Shown here: piece after piece, positions 59,698-64,000 of the stretch
How the letters are laid out: every line of letters begins with the position of its first letter
How positions within the stretch are numbered: the first letter of the stretch is position 1
Source of the DNA: Spiroplasma endosymbiont of Asaphidion curtum
GTDB taxonomy: Bacteria; Bacillota_I; Bacilli_A; Mycoplasmatales; Nriv7
Length of the DNA stretch: 64,000 bases
Direction: 5' to 3'
Assembly: GCF_964031085.1 (NCBI RefSeq)
Contig: NZ_OZ035001.1
Location: 186,001-250,000, forward strand
Notes under the pieces: model-generated
The model's input: only the letters and a program-made list of their open reading frames with translations
Database searches by the model: none
What the model was told of the DNA's origin: nothing
Program-made: the position numbers and the translations under genes

Positions 59698-60696
59698 ATG
59701 AAATTTTGCAAATGAATAATAGAAAAAAATAACCATTTTATTGAATTAAATCGCACCTCATTTTTAATTTTATGACATTGGGGAGCAATTTGATATATTT
59801 ACAACGATTATTTTAAAAACATTGTAAGCTATTTATTTTTAGCAGGTTGTATTTTAATTTTTCTTTTTAAAATAAGTAATTTAACACAAATTAACAAAGT
59901 TATTAATTTCTTAAAAAACTCACCATTAAATATTGTGATTGGTTCATTAGGAACTGGAAAAACCGCTTTTCTAGTGTACGCATCAAAATTACTAAAAAAG
60001 AAAAAATATCACATCGCCTCAACATTTCCATTACTAGAAACTCAAAAATTAAGTTTAGGACATATGGGATTATTAGACTTTGATTATCCGGTATTGCCAG
60101 ACAAAACATTACTGCTATGAGATGAAACCAATTTATTTTTAGAAGGAACCGATTGAGAAAAAAATAATACCAAAAACGAAGAAACCGGTATTCAAGAATA
60201 TTTCGCTCTGGCACGACATTTTGGTCATATTGTTCTCGCTAGCGGTCAAAGAGATAAACATATTTGAGTTAAAGTTCGTGATATTGCCAATAATGTGATT
60301 GTGGGAATTCGTAAAAAACCAGTTAATATTTTTCGTCCCTACTTAAAAGTCATCTATGGTACCTTTACTAGCATTGAAGAATATGAACGCTGACGAAACA
60401 CCTTAATTGATGCAAAAAATAGCAAAAAAGGTCGCCGTATTAAATATCGTGATATTCCTGAACTTGATATTTATTTTTTTAAATTAAAAATTCCTTTACC
60501 AATACTTAACACTTACAATTCTTTTTACCTAGCGTTTTTAAGAGATTACTTAAATGCAAAAGTAAATCCTGACTATGAAGACAAATACTATAATGACACA
60601 GCAATTGATTTAGAAGACTTAGAATACTTTAAAATGGATAAATTTAGTAAGATACTTACTAAGTTAAAAAATAATCTGAAGAAGAAAAGGAAGTAA
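59698..60696 (+). CDS. Zot-like assembly ATPase of plectrovirus (332 aa)
   Basis: P-loop GSLGTGKT (about residue 83), LLLWDETNLFLEG, and the conserved FALARHFGHIVLASGQR and WVKVRDIANNVIVGIRKKP. Two membrane segments lie in the first ~70 residues. Diverged from the copy-1 and copy-2 proteins except for the last ~18 residues (DKFSKILTKLKNNLKKK), which are nearly identical down to DNA level and hint at recombination between virus types. Confidence 0.84.
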
Positions 60697-60709
60697 AGGA
60701 GTTTAAAAA

Positions 60710-60994
60710 ATGGAAAATCTCGCAAAAATGGCCGACTTTCTCGCCCAAATGCTTTATAAAGTTTTTGATTTAATTTGAAGTCTTGAAGTGCCGGGAACAA
60801 ATATTCAACTAATATTTCCTTTATTCTTAACACTGGCTGTAAAATTTCTTATGGCAATTATTCTTGGATTTGGTAGTCAACAAGTTAATTTAGAAAAACA
60901 ACGCCAATATGCTGTTAAAAATAAGGGGCGTTTAAGTGCGTGAGGAAAAGCTAAAAAACAAATAAAACCAATAAAAACAAAACAAGGTAACTAA
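60710..60994 (+). CDS. plectrovirus membrane protein with basic tail (94 aa)
   Basis: MENLAKMADFLAQMLYKVFDLIW start shared with 2381-2707, then a different membrane segment and a Lys-rich tail. It follows the ATPase gene by 13 bases. Confidence 0.7.
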
Positions 60995-60996
60995 AA

Positions 60997-61245
60997 ATGT
61001 TTAAACTAATTATTATTTTTATCTTAATAACTGTGCTTGGTTTATTAGCTGGTAGTCATTTTGAAACTTTAACGAACTATATTAGCGAAGGTCTTACCAA
61101 TTTCCAAAAATTTATTACTAGCAATTTAACAATTTTAGAACTATTTAAACCAATGGCACGAACATTTTCGCAACATCTAATCTTTACTATTCTTGGTGTA
61201 ACTTGTGTACTTATTGCTTTATTTATTGTGATTAAAGGACGATAA
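60997..61245 (+). CDS. plectrovirus double-membrane-segment protein (82 aa)
   Basis: Homologue of 2717-2962: N-terminal and C-terminal membrane segments with LELFKPMARTFSQHL between. Two bases after the previous stop. Confidence 0.72.
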   Translation: MFKLIIIFILITVLGLLAGSHFETLTNYISEGLTNFQKFITSNLTILELFKPMARTFSQHLIFTILGVTCVLIALFIVIKGR

Positions 61246-61266
61246 AAATATGAAAGGAGAATTAAA

Positions 61267-61659
61267 ATGAAAAAACTTTTAGGAAAATTATTTAAAAAAG
61301 ATAATTCAAAAGAAAAAACGCCGTTAAAATTAAGAATTAAAAATTCTTTTAAAAAACAGTGGTTAAAAATAGTATTAAGTATCATTTTCATCTTTATAAG
61401 CTTATTACTTTGTACATTAACAGTAATTGATACTAAATGAATAACCGGAACAAGTAACGAATTTAATGATTTTATGAATAAACAGATGGTTGATTTCTTT
61501 GGCAAGTTTAATAGTGGTATTATGCTGGCAGGAATATTTGTTTTTTGATGAGGCGGAGCAATATATTTTGCAATTAAATTTGAAAAATTAATCCGCTTTA
61601 TTGTTCAGAAAATTAGAGCAAAAAGAGTCTTGAAAAATGAAATCAAACAAACTCATTAA
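61267..61659 (+). CDS. extra plectrovirus membrane protein (130 aa)
   Basis: A basic N-terminal ~30 residues and two hydrophobic segments (about 36-54 and 87-104), then a basic tail. It occupies the same slot as 28014-28400 in copy 2, with a similar layout but little sequence identity. Ribosome binding site GAAAGGAGAA. It overlaps the next gene by 23 bases. Confidence 0.68.
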
Positions 61660-61909
61660 TTCTTTAAAAAAATATTGATGAAGAATTTTACCTTACATTT
61701 TTATGGTTATTATCTTTTTCATTCCATTTTTAAAATTGGAAATTAATGATTTGAAATTATTATATGAAAAATTTGAAGCATTAATTTCACTTATGATACT
61801 AGGATATTTAGATATATGCATTACAATAGCGGTAATTATGAACTGTAGCATCGAATGGCTTATTAAAAAAATCAAAACTAAAAGAACAATGAAAAATAAA
61901 ATATTTTAA
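61637..61909 (+). CDS. plectrovirus two-segment membrane protein (90 aa)
   Basis: MKSNKLINSLKKYWWRILPYIFMVIIFF... with two membrane segments and a basic tail (IEWLIKKIKTKRTMKNKIF). The same tail is present on the minus strand at 23142-23232. It lies directly before the adsorption gene. Function unknown. Confidence 0.66.
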
Positions 61910-61924
61910 AAAGGAGTGATAAAA

Positions 61925-62700
61925 ATGTTTATGAAAATATTTACCATGTTAATTATTAGTTTCAATAACATTTTTACTATTCCCCAAAATATTAACAACG
62001 ACAAAATAACAACACAACTAGTTAGAAATAAAAGAGAAGATAATAAAATTTATGATTTTGAAATCAAAAATTTACAAAAAGTGAAATTTCATTTCTCGCC
62101 AAGCAAAAATTACCTTACACAAGTTCAAATAAATAAAATAGATAATAACAATCTAAATGAAAAATTACCAGAATTAAGATATTTAAACAACCTTAGTTTC
62201 AAATTTACACAAGAATTACAAAATAATCAGAGTAAACAAAATAAGATTAGACAACTAATAACTACACACGGACAAGAAATAACAGAGATAAATGGGTTCA
62301 AATTCTGAGTAATTAATAAAAAAATAACAATCAAAGCACAAGGCACAAATTTAACTAATTTCAAAGAATCAGTTATTAATAACATATGAGATTACACATT
62401 AAATAGTACAAATGATTTTGAAATTGAAACTAAAAAAGAAAGTACCGATATTGAATTTCCGACAACAACAACTAATTTTGATGGCAACCATAAATACAGT
62501 GATATTATTGATAATCTTGACTATTTAATGATTCATCGTGGTGATTTTGACAAATTTAATTATTCTTATCTTTATTGACACCAGTATTTAATTTCATTGA
62601 CACCTTAGAAAAAGGTTACTATAAAGAATTCACCATTAAAAATCACGGCTTTAAAAACGAAAGTTATTTTTATCACAAAACATCGACAGATTTAAACAAT
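61925..62700 (+). pseudogene. plectrovirus adsorption protein, frameshifted and cut by IS
   Basis: Signal segment (MFMKIFTMLIISFNNIFTIP), RNKR at residues 34-37, then a hydrophilic receptor-type region unlike those of copies 1 and 2. DNLDYLMIHRGDFDKFNYSYLYW is conserved, but right after it (about 62578) one base is missing; the continuation TPVFNFIDTLEKGYY is in another frame. The ISL2-type copy at 62701 removes the rest. ATG 61925 is chosen after AAGGAGTG. Confidence 0.75.
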
Positions 62701-63602
62701 AGACTTCTTGCATTACTTATTTATTAAACAAAATTCCTATAAAATATATTTAAAATAGAAATTATAAGGAATTTAAGATTATGAAATTTGATAAATTTAA
62801 TTTTATTAATGATAAAGAATTATTACGATTAACTGGAATAAAGCAAAGTACTTTTAATAAAATGTTAAATATTTTAAAAGAAGCTGAGTTAAAAAAGTTT
62901 AAAAGAGGTGGTAAAAATAATAAATTATCATTAGAAAATAGATTATTGATGACTTTATCATATTGACGAGAATATCGTACTTATTTTCATCTTGGTAAAA
63001 GTTTTGATATTAGTGAAGCTAGTTGTTATCGAAATATCAAGTGAATTGAAGATATTTTAATCAAACATCCTGATTTTCAACAACTTGCTGGTAAAAAAGC
63101 ATTAATAAATGATTATTTTAATGATAAAACAATTATTATTGATGCTACAGAAACACCCATTCAACGCCCAAAAAAAGACAAAAACAATCTTATTCAGGAA
63201 AAAAGAAAAAACACACTATTAAAACACAAGTAATTATTGAAAAAGAAAGCAAAATAATTATTGCAACAAATTTTTCTCTCGGTAAAAAGCATGATTTTTG
63301 TTTATTTAAAGAATCAAAAATCCCAATTTTAAAAAATACTAAATTAATAGTTGATAATGGTTATCAAGGAATACAAAAAATTCATAGTAATGTTCTAATA
63401 CCTAAGAAAAAAACAAAGAAAAACCCTTTAAATAAAGAACAAAAACATAATAATAAATTAATTTCAAAAATGAGAATTATTATTGAAAATATTTTTGCTA
63501 TTCTTAAAAAATTTAAAATTATTACTGAAAAATATCGTAATCGTAGAAAACGATTTAGTTTAAGATTTAATTTAATTGCTTCAATTTATAATTTGCAATT
63601 AT
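62701..63602 (+). mobile_element. ISL2-type element, right end missing
   Basis: Left end at AAT, transposase region almost complete, cut just before its stop codon by the IS30 copy that begins at 63603. Confidence 0.84.
62781..63602 (+). pseudogene. ISL2-type transposase lacking its stop
   Basis: First frame, seven-A slip site and all catalytic residues are present. After the last residues (YNLQL) the frame runs into the IS30 end and gains about ten foreign residues. The protein may still fold, but the element has lost one terminus. Confidence 0.72.
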
Positions 63603-64000
63603 GCTGAATTATACTTGTAAGTGCAAGTAAATAAAATTGCAAAAAATCTTATATAAAAATTTCATGATGCTAAGTTTATTTTAGAAAAAACAAAGCAAGG
63701 AGTTTTTATATGGGTTACAAACATCTTGGCATATATGAAAGAATTTATATTGAGAATCAATTGAAGTTTAAAGTAAAAATTAGTGAAATAGCTAAAAATC
63801 TTAATCGAAGTATTAGTACTATTATTCGAGAAGTCAATAGAAATAAAGATAGTAATCATTATTTTTCATTAATTGCACAAAATAAAGCAGAAAACAGAAA
63901 ACAATCACATGTTTATTTTCATAAGTTTAAAAATAGAGAATTAGTAAAATATGTACAACAAAAATTACTATTAGGTTGATCGCCTGAACAAATTTATGGC
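63603..64000 (+). mobile_element. IS30-type element, continues past window
   Basis: Normal left end GCTGAATTATACTT, then sequence identical to the other copies except one base before the gene. The window stops inside it. Confidence 0.88.
63710..64000 (+). CDS. IS30-type transposase, N-terminal part
   Basis: The first 97 codons of the 316-aa enzyme including the helix-turn-helix, with the Gln after SPE intact. Cut by the window edge. Confidence 0.88.

Overview
The window reads as chromosome of a Spiroplasma of the citri clade. It is very AT-rich. UGA is read as tryptophan throughout: in-frame TGA codons sit inside ribosomal protein L1, the ABC transporters, truA and every transposase, so genes read with the standard code look broken when they are not. 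It also carries integrated SpV1-like plectrovirus genomes and many insertion sequences. All coordinates below use genetic code 4.

Layout. (1) 1-6461: plectrovirus copy 1, with coat, Zot-like ATPase, small membrane proteins, adsorption protein, an extra lipoprotein copy of the adsorption domain, and a DDE transposase. (2) 6674-17307: two exported proteins, then an IS-rich decay zone with remains of a cytosine-5 methyltransferase, a HAD phosphatase gene and an ISLre2/Mbov_0401-type gene. (3) 17325-22320: polyamine ABC operon (potA, potB, fused potCD) behind an XRE-cupin regulator with a good promoter and a candidate operator. (4) 22520-28749: ankyrin and virus fragments, then plectrovirus copy 2, cut by an IS in its adsorption gene. 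(5) 28750-34423: nested IS cluster and a fragment of plectrovirus copy 3 on the minus strand. (6) 35696-39746: a possible small RNA, rplJ-rplL with an L10 leader (minus) and rplK-rplA (plus), divergent around an IS30 copy. (7) 39823-43564: IS and virus debris. (8) 43563-49158: sugar-type ABC operon (minus), then a lipoprotein gene with a G7 tract. (9) 50143-57696: ecfA1-ecfA2-ecfT, truA (hit by IS30), rplM-rpsI, tRNA-Ile, tRNA-Ala, a YitT-family gene and a broken membrane protein. (10) 57697-62700: plectrovirus copy 4, also cut in its adsorption gene, followed by two more IS copies.

Three mobile families shape the region. The first is an IS30-type element of 1082 bp (11 full or partial copies). 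The second is an IS5/ISL2-type element of about 1084 bp with AGACTTCTTGC ends, ANT target duplications and an apparent -1 frameshift at a run of seven A. The third is a 142-144 bp MITE (ends AGACTTGGTACATAAC) with a decayed larger relative at 16847-17307. A separate 120-bp MITE matches the ends of the second family. Virus copies 1 and 2 lie in direct orientation about 25 kb apart. Copies 3 and 4 lie in inverted orientation about 25 kb apart, bracketing the ribosomal protein, ABC and ECF genes.

The observations most worth following are a lipoprotein-anchored copy of the viral adsorption domain (possible superinfection immunity), a shared R-x-K-R motif just behind the signal segment of viral adsorption proteins and neighbouring exported proteins, mutually exclusive hairpins in a small RNA-like region after rplL, and an IS30 end that supplies a new in-frame start for truA.
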